A stretch of 64,000 nt of DNA. Source: Nitrospiraceae bacterium (GTDB taxonomy: Bacteria > Nitrospirota > Nitrospiria > Nitrospirales > Nitrospiraceae). Shown piece by piece: positions 47,552-57,709 of this stretch; the first letter of the stretch is position 1, and the number at the start of each line of letters is the position of its first letter. The position numbers were made by a program, and so were the translations under genes. The stretch is taken from contig JAHBWI010000009.1 in the NCBI GenBank assembly GCA_019637075.1, forward strand, positions 1-64,000. The letters run 5' to 3'. The notes under the pieces are model-generated. The model saw nothing but the letters and a program-made list of their open reading frames with translations. It did not search any database and was not told the DNA's origin.

Positions 47552-48001
47552 TCAGGGGAGCTTGGAAACCGCATCGTTATAGCTTTTCTTTAAGTCATCG
47601 ATGGCTGATGCCACCCCGTCCCGCAGCTTGGTGAACGTCGAACTGGTCGTCTCATTGACCTCATCGAGCTTCTTCCGAGCCTCTTCCTTCTTTTTCTCCA
47701 AATCTTTGATTGTCCGATCGAACTCTACCCTGGCCTCCGCTGAGGCCGCTTCTGCCTTGCGCTGCAACTCTGAAATCTTGCTCTGCATTTCTTTGAGTTC
47801 TTGTTGAACTTTCTTGCTGAAGGCCTCTTTTTGTTGAATGGTGTATTGCTTGGTGGTCTCCACCGCTTCTTTCGTCTCCCGCAGGACATCCTGCGCATCC
47901 GGGCCTGGGGGTGGTGCCTCGCCTCCATGGCCGGGCAAGGCCGAAAAGCCAACCAGGATAAGCAGGAAGAGGCAAGCGATGCAATTCTTGAAGATTGGCA
48001 T
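47552..48001 (-). CDS. exported coiled-coil protein
   Basis: A 149-residue protein with a signal peptide (KNCIACLFLLILVGFSALPG, cleavage near HGGEA). The rest is a continuous, strongly charged coiled coil (KKVQQELKEMQSKISELQRK, DRTIKDLEKKKEEARKKLDE) ending in VSKLP. A Pro/Gly-rich hinge (APPPGPDA) follows the cleavage site. No family is recognised. It may be a periplasmic spacer or chaperone. Confidence 0.68.
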   Translation of the reverse strand: MPIFKNCIACLFLLILVGFSALPGHGGEAPPPGPDAQDVLRETKEAVETTKQYTIQQKEAFSKKVQQELKEMQSKISELQRKAEAASAEARVEFDRTIKDLEKKKEEARKKLDEVNETTSSTFTKLRDGVASAIDDLKKSYNDAVSKLP

Positions 48002-48170
48002 AGTTATAGGTTCTCCAGGTGCGGCGCAGAGCGGATCGCGCAGTATACCATCCCCGGCCAGGCTGCACCAATCAGCACGGACGGACATCTGGTTAAGGTT
48101 TCATGCGGAATTAGCCGACAAGACTCTACAACAACACCATTTGGGCACCCCACACACCTGAGAGCACCCT

Positions 48171-49040
48171 ATGAGCGTTGACGTCAGCCAATCCACCAAA
48201 GCGACCCCGACGGAACCCTTGGAACAGCTCCTCCTGAGTCGCATCCAAAAGGGTGCGATCGAGTTGCCGTTGCTGCCGCAGGTGGCAGCCCAGATTCTGG
48301 GGATGGTCTATGACCCCAACGCCGAATCCGCCAAACTTGCCGCCCTCATCCATCAAGACCAGGCCTTGGCCGCCCACGTGATCCGAATCGCCAATTCGCC
48401 AGCCTATATGACCAGAAATCCCGTGGTTTCGCTGCAACATGCCGTGACCATGCTGGGCATGAATTTGATGTCTGAAATCGCGTTTACGGCGTCCTTGAAG
48501 AGCAGCGTGTTCAAAGTCCCCGGATTCGAGGACGATGTGAAGCGGCTGTGGCAACAGTCGTTGGCCAGCGGGGCCTACGCAAAGGAAATCGCCAGACTCC
48601 GACGGTGCAACGTGGAAAGCGCCTATCTCTGCGGGCTGCTGCACGGCATCGGCCAGCCTGTGGTCTTGCAGACGGTCGCCACCTTGGCCAAGGAACTCAA
48701 GGTCACGCTCGAGCGCACGCTCCTGAAGCAACTCCTCGGCGGGTATCAGACGCAGGTCGGTCAGTTGGTTGCCGAGAAGTGGGGACTTCCGAAACAGGTC
48801 GCAGAGGTGATTGCCTTCTTTGAGCATTACGATCAATCGACGAACGCCAAACAAGAGTGCATGATCACCCATCTGGCCGATCGGCTCGCGCAGCACCACC
48901 TGGATCCCGAATCCTTGGACGAGCCTACCCTGCGAGAACTGCCGGTGTTGGCCGATTTGAATCTCTATGCGAAGGACGTCGACGCCCTCCTGGGCATGAA
49001 GGAAAAGGTCTCGAAGGCTGTGGAGGCGATGCCCTTGTGA
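48171..49040 (+). CDS. HDOD-domain protein
   Basis: A 289-residue protein with the HDOD layout: ELPLLPQVAAQILGMVYDPN, LAALIHQDQALAAHVIRIAN, VVSLQHAVTMLGMNLMSEIA and the HD-like half (LASGAYAKEIARLRRCNVES, AYLCGLLHGIGQPVV). HDOD proteins lack the metal-dependent HD activity and act as adaptors in signalling. It overlaps the transhydrogenase gene by 4 bp (GTGA). Confidence 0.88.
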   Translation: MSVDVSQSTKATPTEPLEQLLLSRIQKGAIELPLLPQVAAQILGMVYDPNAESAKLAALIHQDQALAAHVIRIANSPAYMTRNPVVSLQHAVTMLGMNLMSEIAFTASLKSSVFKVPGFEDDVKRLWQQSLASGAYAKEIARLRRCNVESAYLCGLLHGIGQPVVLQTVATLAKELKVTLERTLLKQLLGGYQTQVGQLVAEKWGLPKQVAEVIAFFEHYDQSTNAKQECMITHLADRLAQHHLDPESLDEPTLRELPVLADLNLYAKDVDALLGMKEKVSKAVEAMPL

Positions 49041-50455
49041 GCAACGCGATGCACTACGACATCATCGTGGTCGGCAGCGGGCCGGCCGGGCAGAAAGCCG
49101 CCATCCAGGCCGCCAAGGCTGGCAAGCGCGTGGCCCTGATCGAAAAGGAACAGGGAATCGGCGGCAACTGTGTGTACCGTGGGACAATTCCCAGCAAGAC
49201 GCTGCGCGAAAGCGCCCTTCAGCATGAACGGCTGAAACGCTCGAGCGAAGCGTTCGAAGGGCGGCTGCGTACTGACGTCTCGGTGCCTTCGTTGTTGCAT
49301 CGGTTGCAGGAGGTCATCAAGGCCCACGAAACCTTCATGACCAATCAATTGCAGCGCAACAACGTGATCTATCTGCACGGCTGTGCGCGCTTCGTGACGG
49401 ACCATGCGATCGAGCTGGAGTCGGTCGACGGCATGCGGCAGGTCCTGACGGCCGACCTGTTCGTGCTCGCGGCCGGATCGCGGCCGAAGTCCTCGCCCAA
49501 TATCGAAATCGATCATGAGTATGTGCTGGACAGCGACTCCATCCTGTCGATGATCTATCTCCCTCGCTCCTTGACGGTGGTGGGCGGCGGCGTGATCGCC
49601 TGCGAATATGCCTCGATGTTTTCGCTTCTTGGCGTCGAAGTCACGATAATCGACAAGGCCGACCGTCCGCTGGAGTTCCTGGATGCGGAGATCGTCGAAA
49701 TCTTCCAGCGCAACTTCGAGCGCAACGGAGGCCGTTTCTATTCTCGCCATACGGTCATGGATGTGGCGTGGGACGGCGTCTCCTCCGTAGTGGCGACGCT
49801 GGAAAACGGTATGGCTGTGAAGAGCGAAAAGATGCTCGTGGCGATCGGGCGACAGCCCAACGTCGAAGAGCTGAACCTGCCTGCGGTAGGGTTGCAATTG
49901 AATGAAAAGGGCCGGCTGACGATCAACGAATACGGTCAGACCATGGTGCCCCACATTTATGCGGCCGGCGATATGGCGGGACAAGGCGCGCTCGCCTCGC
50001 GGGCGATGGAGGAAGGGCGCCGTGCGGTGAGTCACGCCCTGGGGTTGGTGGTCGGCGAGTCTGCGAATCAGATGCCGCTGGGCATCTATACGATCCCCGA
50101 AATCGCCTCGATCGGGCTCGATGAGGCCCAAGCGCAAGCCCGCTTCCGTGGCCCCTTGATCGGTCGCGCTCGGTTCGATGAAATTGCCAAAGGGCAGATT
50201 ACCGGGGCCTGCAACGGTTTGCTCAAGCTCGTCGCCGATCCCGCGGGCGAACGGTTGTTGGGTGTCCAAATCGTCGGTGAGGATGCCACCGAACTGATCC
50301 ACCTCGGCCAGATGGCCCTGCAATCCGGCGCCACCATCGATCGCTTCATCGACACCATTTTCAACTTTCCGACCTTTGCCGAATGCTACCGCGTGGCGGC
50401 GCTCGATATCCTCGGGCAACGCCGAAAGCAGCAAGACCTGTCCGACGCCGCGTAG
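49037..50455 (+). CDS. sthA: soluble pyridine nucleotide transhydrogenase (Si-specific)
   Basis: A 472-residue flavoprotein from a GTG that overlaps the HDOD stop; GGAGG precedes it by about 10 bases, while the ATG at 49049 has no clear site. FAD motif YDIIVVGSGPAGQKAAIQAA; second Rossmann motif SLTVVGGGVIACEYASMFSL; C-terminal FAD motif HIYAAGDMAGQGALASRAME. The active-site segment reads GGNCVYRGTIPSKTLRE: only one Cys, as in SthA, so it lacks the CxxxxC disulfide of lipoamide dehydrogenase. It equilibrates NADPH and NADH. Lipoamide dehydrogenase is the main alternative. Confidence 0.85.
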   Translation: MSNAMHYDIIVVGSGPAGQKAAIQAAKAGKRVALIEKEQGIGGNCVYRGTIPSKTLRESALQHERLKRSSEAFEGRLRTDVSVPSLLHRLQEVIKAHETFMTNQLQRNNVIYLHGCARFVTDHAIELESVDGMRQVLTADLFVLAAGSRPKSSPNIEIDHEYVLDSDSILSMIYLPRSLTVVGGGVIACEYASMFSLLGVEVTIIDKADRPLEFLDAEIVEIFQRNFERNGGRFYSRHTVMDVAWDGVSSVVATLENGMAVKSEKMLVAIGRQPNVEELNLPAVGLQLNEKGRLTINEYGQTMVPHIYAAGDMAGQGALASRAMEEGRRAVSHALGLVVGESANQMPLGIYTIPEIASIGLDEAQAQARFRGPLIGRARFDEIAKGQITGACNGLLKLVADPAGERLLGVQIVGEDATELIHLGQMALQSGATIDRFIDTIFNFPTFAECYRVAALDILGQRRKQQDLSDAA

Positions 50456-50563
50456 CCCGCGCTTCTCCTTTCCCCTCCCCTCGCTATAGTTCTTTTTGAC
50501 CCGTACCCCCGGTCTACGGTACCCTGCTGTCCTGATCGTATCCTCAAGGCGGGGGACTGTACG

Positions 50564-52267
50564 ATGAATCGGGAGGAACGCCGGCGTCAGGAGAAGTTGG
50601 CATCGCGCGGTGGCGGCCACGCCGACGCCATGACCACTCGCGCATTGCTCGGCGAGGGCGCCGCCCATCACCAGGCCGGGCGATTGGACAAGGCGGAGCG
50701 GGCCTACCTGCTTGTGTTGGATGCGATGCCGGGGCAACCGGATGCGCTCCATGGACTCGGCCTGCTTGCCTACCGCCGCGGCGATGTGGCCCAGGCGGCG
50801 CAATTCCTCTCTCAAGCCTGCGCGCGCAACTCCCACAATCCGATGTTCCACTTCAATCATGGTGTGGTGCTGCAGCGGGCCGGTCGGCTAGACGAGGCCA
50901 TCATGGCGTATCAGCAGGCGCTTCGCGAGAACCCTCGCTATGTCGAAGCCCAGTCCAATCTGGGGAATGCCTTCAAGGAATCCGGCCGGCTGGCTGAAGC
51001 GGTGGCGGCCTACGAACAGGCCTTGGCGCTGCGGCCTGACTCGGCCGATGGGTTCAACAATCTCGGCGTCGCGCTGAAGGAGCAAGGCTTCCTGGAGCGA
51101 GCTGAGGACGCGTACCGCCGCGCGATCGCCATCAAGCCGGCACATGCCGAGGCCCACAACAATCTCGGGCTGGCGTTGCTCGAGGCAGGACGGACTACGC
51201 AAGCGATCGAGTCGTTTCAGAGCGCGTTGCGCATTCAGCCCGAGTACCTCACGGCGCTCTACAACCTCGGCATTGCCCACATTTGGGATGGAAACATTCC
51301 CGCAGCTCTCGAATGTTTTGCCCGGACCGCGGATGCGAAGCACAATCACGGTCGCCCGCCGAAGGAACCGTTCGTCTACCGCTCGCGTCTCAAACACGAT
51401 GCGGAGCAGGTTCAGTTATTACTCGAGCAAGGCCGTATCGTGGAAGGATGGCGTCCCTACCTAAACGCCTTGACCGACCTGCGCAATCGGGCCGAGGCGG
51501 CGGTCGGCACCTCGACCGCCAACCGGATGCCTATTGCCACCGCGGATCTGCAGACCATTGCGCCGTCCTTCAACCGCCTGCTCTACGTGGGGCCCTGTCC
51601 CGAGTTGCCCGATGGCGCACTGAATCCCGCGCTGGACTGTGCCGCCATTGAAGCGCGGTACCATGCCCGCCAGCCGGAGGTCACCTTCATCGACGGCCTC
51701 CTGACCGAAGAAGCCTTGAATCGGCTTCGAGACTTTTGTTGGCATTCCACGATTTGGAAGAAGGACTATGAGAACGGCTACATCGGCGCCTTCTTGGGCG
51801 ATGGGTTCGCTTCCCCGCTCCTCCTCCAGATCGCCGAGGAGTTGCGCGCACGTCTGCCAGGCATTTTCGGCAATCATCGGCTCACACAGGCCTGGGCCTT
51901 CAAGCATGACAGCGCCAGACGCGGGTTGAACATCCACGCCGACGCGGCGGCCGTGAATGTCAATTTCTGGATTACGCCGGACGAGGCGAACCTGAACCCA
52001 GACAGCGGCGGGCTGGTGGTGTGGGACAAGGAAGCGCCACGAGACTGGAATTTCCGGGCCTACAACAGCGATCAGAACAGAGGCAAGATCTACGAGTGGC
52101 TGAAGTCGGAGGGGGCGCAGGAAGTGAAGATCACGTACCGGGCCAACCGGGCCGTGTTGTTCAATTCAGATCTGTTTCACGAAACGGACGAGATTGCCTT
52201 CAGGGAGGGACTGACCAACCGTCGGATCAATATCACGCTGCTTTATGGGCATCGACACCGTGCCTGA
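50564..52267 (+). CDS. TPR protein fused to a 2-oxoglutarate/Fe(II) oxygenase-like domain
   Basis: A 567-residue protein. Residues about 30-260 hold about seven TPRs, each with the usual pattern (for example [40 protein letters not shown]). The C-terminal half resembles prolyl-hydroxylase-type oxygenases: the HxD in [17 protein letters not shown], the distal His in [15 protein letters not shown] and an Arg in [10 protein letters not shown]. Such enzymes hydroxylate proteins or small substrates. Its 3' end overlaps the converging GGDEF/EAL gene by 35 bp. No partner protein is evident. Confidence 0.82.
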   Translation: MNREERRRQEKLASRGGGHADAMTTRALLGEGAAHHQAGRLDKAERAYLLVLDAMPGQPDALHGLGLLAYRRGDVAQAAQFLSQACARNSHNPMFHFNHGVVLQRAGRLDEAIMAYQQALRENPRYVEAQSNLGNAFKESGRLAEAVAAYEQALALRPDSADGFNNLGVALKEQGFLERAEDAYRRAIAIKPAHAEAHNNLGLALLEAGRTTQAIESFQSALRIQPEYLTALYNLGIAHIWDGNIPAALECFARTADAKHNHGRPPKEPFVYRSRLKHDAEQVQLLLEQGRIVEGWRPYLNALTDLRNRAEAAVGTSTANRMPIATADLQTIAPSFNRLLYVGPCPELPDGALNPALDCAAIEARYHARQPEVTFIDGLLTEEALNRLRDFCWHSTIWKKDYENGYIGAFLGDGFASPLLLQIAEELRARLPGIFGNHRLTQAWAFKHDSARRGLNIHADAAAVNVNFWITPDEANLNPDSGGLVVWDKEAPRDWNFRAYNSDQNRGKIYEWLKSEGAQEVKITYRANRAVLFNSDLFHETDEIAFREGLTNRRINITLLYGHRHRA

Positions 52268-54359
52268 GCATCTTCTCGAAGTCCGCCGCAGGAACAGGCC
52301 GGCTGAACAGATAGCCTTGTACCTCATCGCAGCCCTCTTCCCGTAACTTCTCCAGCTGCCCTTCCGTCTCGACTCCCTCAGCCAGCACCGACAGATTCAT
52401 GCTGTGCGCCATCGCGATGATGGCCTTGGTGATCTTGACGTTGTTCTCGTTCGTCAAGAGATCCCGCACGAACGATTGATCGATTTTCAGCCGGCTGAGC
52501 GGGAATCGCTGCAGATAGCTCAGCGAGGAATAGCCGGTTCCGAAGTCGTCGATCGACAGCCGCAGCCCCATCGAGCGCAGTTCTTCGAGCATCGTCACTG
52601 TGGCGTCCACATCGCGCATGGCGATGGATTCGGTCAATTCCAGCTCGAGTTGATCTGGAGAGATCCCGGTCTTCTGGAGCGCATCGGACGCCGTGGAAAT
52701 GAGCGTGCGCCCGTGAAACAGGGAGTTCGACACGTTCACCGATACGGTGATGGCCGAGAGTCCCGATTGTTCCCAGGCCCGCACCTGCCGGCAGGCTTCG
52801 CGCAGGACCCACTCATCCATCGGGCGAACCAGCCCCGTGTCCACCGCGGCGCTCATGAAGACGCCGGGTGCGAGGATTCCTCGTTTCGGATGGCGCCAGC
52901 GGACCAGGGCTTCGGCCCCGAGAATCGTTCGGGTATGGATGTTCAGCTTGGGTTGATAGTAGACCACGAATTCTTCGCGCTCCAGCGCGCGACGCAAGTC
53001 ACTTTCCAGATCGAGGCGTTCCGCCGCGGCGGCGTTCAAGCCGGACGAATAGTACTGACAGTTGTTCCGGCCCTGCTCCTTGGCGTGGTACATGGCCGTG
53101 TCGGCGTTCTTCAAGAGCGAGTCGACCGTGCGGCCGTCGTTGGGGAAGATCGAGATGCCGATGCTGGCGGAGATGAAGACTTCATGGCCTTCAATGTTGA
53201 AGGGCTGGGTCAGCGACTCGAGGATCCGGCGCGCGACTTTGCCGGCATCCTGCGGTTGCGAGAGATTCGTGATGAGAATCGTGAATTCGTCTCCGCCCAG
53301 ACGCGCAAGCGCGTGGGTCGGCTCATTCTCGCCATGCCGGCCGACCGAGTCGCTGTGGCGGACGGATTCGCTGAGCCGTTCCGCCACCTGCGTGAGCAGC
53401 AGGTCGCCGATCGTGTGGCCGAGCGTATCATTGATCATCTTGAAACGGTCCAGGTCGATGAACAGCGTGGCGAGATGTTGCCCGTACCGTTCGGCATTCG
53501 AAATGGCGGTCGAGAGGCGATCCTTGAAAAGCACGCGATTCGCCAGGCCCGTCAGGCTGTCGAAATACGCCAACCGATGAATGGCCCGTTCGGCCTGCTT
53601 CCGCTCGGTGATGTCCTGGGCCGTGCCGATGACGGTGAGCTCGTGCGTCTGCTCGTCGCGCACGCCTTCCGCCTGGAGATGAATCGAAAAGTCCGCCCCG
53701 TTCGGCAGGATGATCCGATGGTCGATGTCGCAGGGGGCATGGTGGCTGACGATTTTTTGCAGCGCGTCTCTGACGGCGCTCCGATCATCCGGATGCACAA
53801 GCATGAGAAACGCTTCCAACGTCCCGGCAAAATCCTGCGGTCTGATGCCCACGATCCGGCACAGTTCATTGGACATGCTGAAGCGCCCGGTGGCGGGTGT
53901 CCAGTCCCAGTTGCCGATGCGCGCGATGCGCTGGGCCAGCTCGAGCCGGGCCTCGCTCTTCACGAGGGCCTGAAGCACGTTGCTGGTCCTGAGCATGTAC
54001 CGGATATGGTGGCAGAGGATCATCGAATTGATGGGTTTGTTGACGAAGTCCGTTGCACCGTGTTCGTAGGCTTGCGCGATCGAGGCGGCATCCTCCAGCC
54101 CCGTCATGATCAGGATCGGAATGCGTTTCCCGCCGGGAAGGGACCGGATCTTGGTGCAAGTCATGAAGCCGTCCATCTCGGGCATGACCAGATCCAGCAC
54201 GATGAGGTCCGGCGGAGACTTCTCGAAGATCTTGATCGCCTCTCGCCCGTTGTCCGCTTCGGTGACATGCATCCCGGCCGGCTCCAGTGCGGACCGGACG
54301 AAGAGTCGAGCTGTAGGATCGTCGTCGACGACGAGAATCGAAGGTCGAGTGAAGGTCAT
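52233..54359 (-). CDS. response regulator with PAS, GGDEF and EAL domains
   Basis: A 708-residue protein. Residues 8-120 form a receiver domain (Asp12-14 pocket, phospho-acceptor Asp56 in [11 protein letters not shown]). A PAS domain occupies about 140-255. GGDEF lies at 355-359 ([10 protein letters not shown]), with intact active-site sequence; EAL follows with [11 protein letters not shown] at 483. Both c-di-GMP synthesis and degradation are possible in principle. The kinase partner is not adjacent. It overlaps the TPR-oxygenase gene at its 3' end. Confidence 0.92.
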   Translation of the reverse strand: MTFTRPSILVVDDDPTARLFVRSALEPAGMHVTEADNGREAIKIFEKSPPDLIVLDLVMPEMDGFMTCTKIRSLPGGKRIPILIMTGLEDAASIAQAYEHGATDFVNKPINSMILCHHIRYMLRTSNVLQALVKSEARLELAQRIARIGNWDWTPATGRFSMSNELCRIVGIRPQDFAGTLEAFLMLVHPDDRSAVRDALQKIVSHHAPCDIDHRIILPNGADFSIHLQAEGVRDEQTHELTVIGTAQDITERKQAERAIHRLAYFDSLTGLANRVLFKDRLSTAISNAERYGQHLATLFIDLDRFKMINDTLGHTIGDLLLTQVAERLSESVRHSDSVGRHGENEPTHALARLGGDEFTILITNLSQPQDAGKVARRILESLTQPFNIEGHEVFISASIGISIFPNDGRTVDSLLKNADTAMYHAKEQGRNNCQYYSSGLNAAAAERLDLESDLRRALEREEFVVYYQPKLNIHTRTILGAEALVRWRHPKRGILAPGVFMSAAVDTGLVRPMDEWVLREACRQVRAWEQSGLSAITVSVNVSNSLFHGRTLISTASDALQKTGISPDQLELELTESIAMRDVDATVTMLEELRSMGLRLSIDDFGTGYSSLSYLQRFPLSRLKIDQSFVRDLLTNENNVKITKAIIAMAHSMNLSVLAEGVETEGQLEKLREEGCDEVQGYLFSRPVPAADFEKMLRHGVDAHKAA

Positions 54360-54580
54360 GTTATTCGAAAACCGTCTCTGATGCTGTGTTGGTAGTCGTT
54401 GATTTCGTTCAGTTCGTGCCCACCCCGGCGCGGAGCGAACGCGCGATCCGCGGCTTGGAGGGAGTCTGCACGACTAGACTAGCAAAGTTCGGCGGAATGA
54501 CCAGAAAATAACGGCTTCCGGCAGCGGTCTGAAGATGCCCTGGCAGGGTGATCAGGTGGCGGATTCCCGAGCGTCACACA

Positions 54581-55312
54581 CTATCCCAGGCGGGGCATGC
54601 GCGAATCGGCGGCCTTGTCGATTTTGTGGGATTCGAAGGCCTCCATGATGACCTTCGCGATAGCCATCCGCACCTGCGAGAGCATTCCCCGCATGGCCAA
54701 CACGAGCAGCAGCGTGCTGAGCAGCAACAGCGGAAGCGTGTATATGGCCACCTGTGCCGCAAGGTCGTCTGCGGAACGCACCGTGGCATAATCCTGCGGC
54801 AACGCATAGACCACACGCACCCAGGCTACGACATGGTCCCGGTCACGGAGGGGCTCGACGACGACGACGGCCGGACGCCCCACTTCGATTCCCCGTGAGA
54901 CCACTTCACTTTGCGTCGTCCTGGCCGACATCCAGGCGCTGTCCTGAAGCCGCCGTCCTACTGCGTCGGGAGATTTGGCGGCGACAATGACGTTGTTTTC
55001 GGCAATCACGGCGGCATCGAGCACGCCGACTTCCCGCAAGTGGATGTCGATCGCGCGTTGCACATCGGTCAGGTTCTCGCCCAGGAGCATTTCGGTGAAC
55101 CAGGCAAAGGTGCGGGTGACGGCGCGGGCCTTCTCGTCGGCGGCGCGATCCAGCGCCTCGTTGTGCGTCGTCACAATGGCCAGGTCTTGCCGAGCCAACA
55201 GATAGTAGAGGGCTCCGGAGCACAACACGGACAGCGCGACGCTGATCAGGAGCGCCGGCAAAAATGTCTGAGGGAATTTCGATGCCGGATTGCGGGCACG
55301 CACCATATCCAT
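54581..55312 (-). CDS. two-TM membrane protein with a periplasmic sensor-like domain
   Basis: A 243-residue protein with TM segments near residues 17-40 (LPALLISVALSVLCSGALYY) and 188-208 (IYTLPLLLLSTLLLVLAMRG). The roughly 145-residue periplasmic part (AVTRTFAWFTEMLLGENLTD, AVIAENNVIVAAKSPDAVGR, VVVVEPLRDRDHVVAWVRVV) resembles double-Cache/sensor-type domains. The cytoplasmic tail is short and helical and carries no catalytic domain. It is an orphan sensor or partner of the REC-GGDEF-EAL protein. An ATG two codons in is an alternative start. The 221-bp gap to 54359 shows nothing recognisable. Confidence 0.68.
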   Translation of the reverse strand: MDMVRARNPASKFPQTFLPALLISVALSVLCSGALYYLLARQDLAIVTTHNEALDRAADEKARAVTRTFAWFTEMLLGENLTDVQRAIDIHLREVGVLDAAVIAENNVIVAAKSPDAVGRRLQDSAWMSARTTQSEVVSRGIEVGRPAVVVVEPLRDRDHVVAWVRVVYALPQDYATVRSADDLAAQVAIYTLPLLLLSTLLLVLAMRGMLSQVRMAIAKVIMEAFESHKIDKAADSRMPRLG

Positions 55313-55447
55313 GCCTCCTTAGAAAACCGAGCCTCGCCGGTACTAGGTCACCGGTTCAGCGTATCAGAAAATGCCGATCCCAACAGCAGATTCGAGATTT
55401 TGTTCGGGGGTGTTGGATCGACGGAGAACGCGGCGCTCCGACCGGGG

Positions 55448-55786
55448 TCAGGTCTCCTCGCCCTGCTCATAGGGTTGCTGCTCGAGCACCTTCACAGTCT
55501 GCTGGAGCCGGGCCCATTCATCCGGTTTGAGCGTGGAGAATTCGAGACCGAAGTGTTTGTCCCGGCACCAGCGGACGATGCCTTGGTCGATCGTGAGCGG
55601 AGGCGCGTTCTCAGACAGGTGCACCTGAAGTTGGAGCGTGGTTCCAGGCAGGACCGCGGTGGTGCTGAAGATGCGGCAGCCACGGAGGGACAGGTCGAGG
55701 AGACTCCCCTCCCCGCCGACCAGGTTGGCTGAGCTGAACGAACTGCGGAATTGGACAGCGAATCGAGGGTGCCGGCGATGATCCAT
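55448..55786 (-). CDS. PilZ-domain protein
   Basis: A 112-residue protein from ATG at 55786. c-di-GMP motifs are intact: RRHPRF at the N-terminus (RxxxR) and DLSLRGCRI (D/NxSxxG) later, followed by the PilZ strands TTLQLQVHLSENAPPLTIDQ and DKHFGLEFSTL. It should bind c-di-GMP and act on a partner. A TTG at 55801 would add five residues. It is one of the c-di-GMP genes in this region, along with the REC-GGDEF-EAL gene. Confidence 0.85.
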   Translation of the reverse strand: MDHRRHPRFAVQFRSSFSSANLVGGEGSLLDLSLRGCRIFSTTAVLPGTTLQLQVHLSENAPPLTIDQGIVRWCRDKHFGLEFSTLKPDEWARLQQTVKVLEQQPYEQGEET

Positions 55787-55814
55787 GACCGTCCGGAACA
55801 ATTCAGGGTCTGTG

Positions 55815-57266
55815 TCAGCCCTTTATATTGCCGATCGGTCGCAATTCCGCCACTTTTTTTGTGATTCCGGCGCGGTCGACGGTTTCCACCACTTCGGAAA
55901 TGTTCTTGTAGGCAAATCCCGCTTCTTCGGCGAGGCCCGACATAGAGACGGCCTTGACGAGAATCCCGCGCGATTTCATATCTTTCAGGAGTTGGTCGCC
56001 GCGAACGGCACGCTTCGCCTGCGCGCGCGACATCGTGCGTCCCGATCCGTGCATGGTGGAGCCGAATGTGTCGCGCATCGCCCGATCGGTGCCCACCAGC
56101 AGATAGGATCCTGTCTCCATCGAGCCGCCGCAAATCACAGGTTGCCCGGTACGGCGGTAGAGTTCCGGCAACTCCGGGCTGCCGGGACCGAAGGCTCGCG
56201 TCGAACCTTTGCGATGCACCAGTAACTCACCGTCCCGGTAGCGCTCGACCTTGGCGATGTTATGCGCGACGTCGTAGACGAGCTGCATCCCGAGCGCTTC
56301 GGCCGATTGCCCGAAGACGGCGCTGAAGGCCGCGCGAATCTGGTGCGTGATCACCTGGCGATTGGCAAAGGCAGTGTTGGCCGCGCAATTCATGCCGGCG
56401 AAGTAGTCACGTCCTTCGGGAGAACGAAACGGCGCGCAGGCCAGCTGTTGATCCGGCACGGTGATGCCGTACCGGCGCATGGCTTTCTCGAATACCTTCA
56501 AGTAGTCGCTTGCCACCTGATGCCCGAACCCCCGCGATCCGCAATGGACCATCACCACGATTTGGTTGCGACCGAACAGCCCCAAGGCGGCGGCGGTGTC
56601 GCGATCGAAAATCCGATCATCCGAGACGACCTGCACTTCCAGATAGTGGTTGCCCGATCCCAATGTGCCCAGCTGATTGATGCCGCGCTCGATCGCGTGG
56701 TCGCTGACGCACGCCGGATCGGCACCCTCCAAGCAACCGCCCTGCTCGATGCGTTCGAGGTCTTCGTGCCACCCGTAGCCCTTGGCGACGCACCAACGGG
56801 CGCCCTGCCGCATCACCTCGGGAAATTCTTGCCGCGACAGGTTGACGAAGCCGCGCGAGCCCACTCCCGCAGGGACTCGGTGGAAGAGTTCCGTCATCAG
56901 CGGTTCGATCTTGGGCTGCACGTCCTGCAGTGTCAGATCCGTGCGGATGAGCCGCATACCGCAGTTCACGTCATACCCGACCCCGCCCGGCGAGATCACG
57001 CCGGCCTCGAGATCGAACGCGGCGACGCCGCCGATGGGAAACCCATAGCCCCAATGGCCGTCCGGCATGCAGAGCGCGTAGCGCCTGATGCCGGGCAGAC
57101 AGGCGACATTCGTGACCTGGTCGAACACGCCGCTGTCCATCGCGGTCAGGATGCCCTCGGTCGCATAGATCCGGGCCGGCACGAGCATGCCGGCCTTTTC
57201 ACTCGGCGGGATTTCCCAAATCTGGTCGTCGATCTTGACGACCTTCATGCCGGTATTGAGTTTCAT
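55815..57266 (-). CDS. rtcB: RNA-splicing ligase RtcB
   Basis: A 483-residue enzyme. Signatures: GGVGYDVNCGMRLIRTDL (metal-binding Asp and Cys), VGSRGFVNLSRQEFPEVMRQ, GTLGSGNHYLEVQVV, VMVHCGSRGFGHQVASDYLK, VYDVAHNIAKVERY, GGSMETGSYLLVG and MHGSGRTMSRAQAKR, whose His accepts GMP. It joins 2',3'-cyclic phosphate or 3'-phosphate ends to 5'-OH ends in RNA repair. Its ATG overlaps the archease stop by 4 bp. Confidence 0.95.
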   Translation of the reverse strand: MKLNTGMKVVKIDDQIWEIPPSEKAGMLVPARIYATEGILTAMDSGVFDQVTNVACLPGIRRYALCMPDGHWGYGFPIGGVAAFDLEAGVISPGGVGYDVNCGMRLIRTDLTLQDVQPKIEPLMTELFHRVPAGVGSRGFVNLSRQEFPEVMRQGARWCVAKGYGWHEDLERIEQGGCLEGADPACVSDHAIERGINQLGTLGSGNHYLEVQVVSDDRIFDRDTAAALGLFGRNQIVVMVHCGSRGFGHQVASDYLKVFEKAMRRYGITVPDQQLACAPFRSPEGRDYFAGMNCAANTAFANRQVITHQIRAAFSAVFGQSAEALGMQLVYDVAHNIAKVERYRDGELLVHRKGSTRAFGPGSPELPELYRRTGQPVICGGSMETGSYLLVGTDRAMRDTFGSTMHGSGRTMSRAQAKRAVRGDQLLKDMKSRGILVKAVSMSGLAEEAGFAYKNISEVVETVDRAGITKKVAELRPIGNIKG

Positions 57267-57709
57267 ACGTCCAACACCACGCGGGCTCTCCAGGCCCCGC
57301 CTTCCTGCACGACCGCGTAGAGATGTTTCGTCACGCCCTTCACATCCGAGCGGAGCTCCTGCGTCGTCGCGTCGACCGGCGCGCCGGAAATCTGAGCCTG
57401 TAGCCGCCAGACGTGAGCGGTTTCCGGTCGTTCCAGGGACAGGCGTATCTCACGGAAGACGACCGCGCGCGCATCCTTCAGGTACACCAGTTGATTGAGC
57501 CAGTCAAACAGGAGGTCGGCGAGGTCCGCTGCTTCCAACGTGACGGATTCGTGCCAGAGCGGGAGGACTGTACAGGGATCGGCAAGGCTTTCGATGAGCG
57601 CCTGCGTGGCGGCCTCAAACAGTTGCTGGGGATCGTCTCCCGTGGCGTCGAAGGCCATGTCGGCCAAGGCGACGTCGTCGAGAAAGGTAAAGCCCGCGCC
57701 CATGGTCAC
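57263..57709 (-). CDS. archease, activator of RtcB
   Basis: A 148-residue protein from GTG (57709), whose bases overlap the sdhB stop (GTGA); an ATG at 57703 is the alternative. The N-terminal pattern FTFLDDVALADMAFDATG aligns with the archease YxxxxHTADxGxxxxG except that His-Thr is replaced, while the Asp after Ala is kept. The C-terminus (DVKGVTKHLYAVV and RVVLDV) matches the metal-binding end. Archease drives the RtcB guanylylation cycle. Adjacency and overlap with rtcB make the call firm despite divergence. Confidence 0.82.
   Translation of the reverse strand: MTMGAGFTFLDDVALADMAFDATGDDPQQLFEAATQALIESLADPCTVLPLWHESVTLEAADLADLLFDWLNQLVYLKDARAVVFREIRLSLERPETAHVWRLQAQISGAPVDATTQELRSDVKGVTKHLYAVVQEGGAWRARVVLDV

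Noticed and set aside
49037-50455. Dihydrolipoamide dehydrogenase
   Set aside because: The active-site segment has only one Cys (GNCVYRGTIPSK), so the CxxxxC redox disulfide is missing; transhydrogenase is the better call.
48965-50860. A 631-codon antisense frame opposite the transhydrogenase
   Set aside because: No recognisable domains; covers confident genes on the other strand.
52404-54395. A 663-codon antisense frame opposite the REC-GGDEF-EAL gene
   Set aside because: No recognisable domains; the GGDEF/EAL reading is unambiguous.
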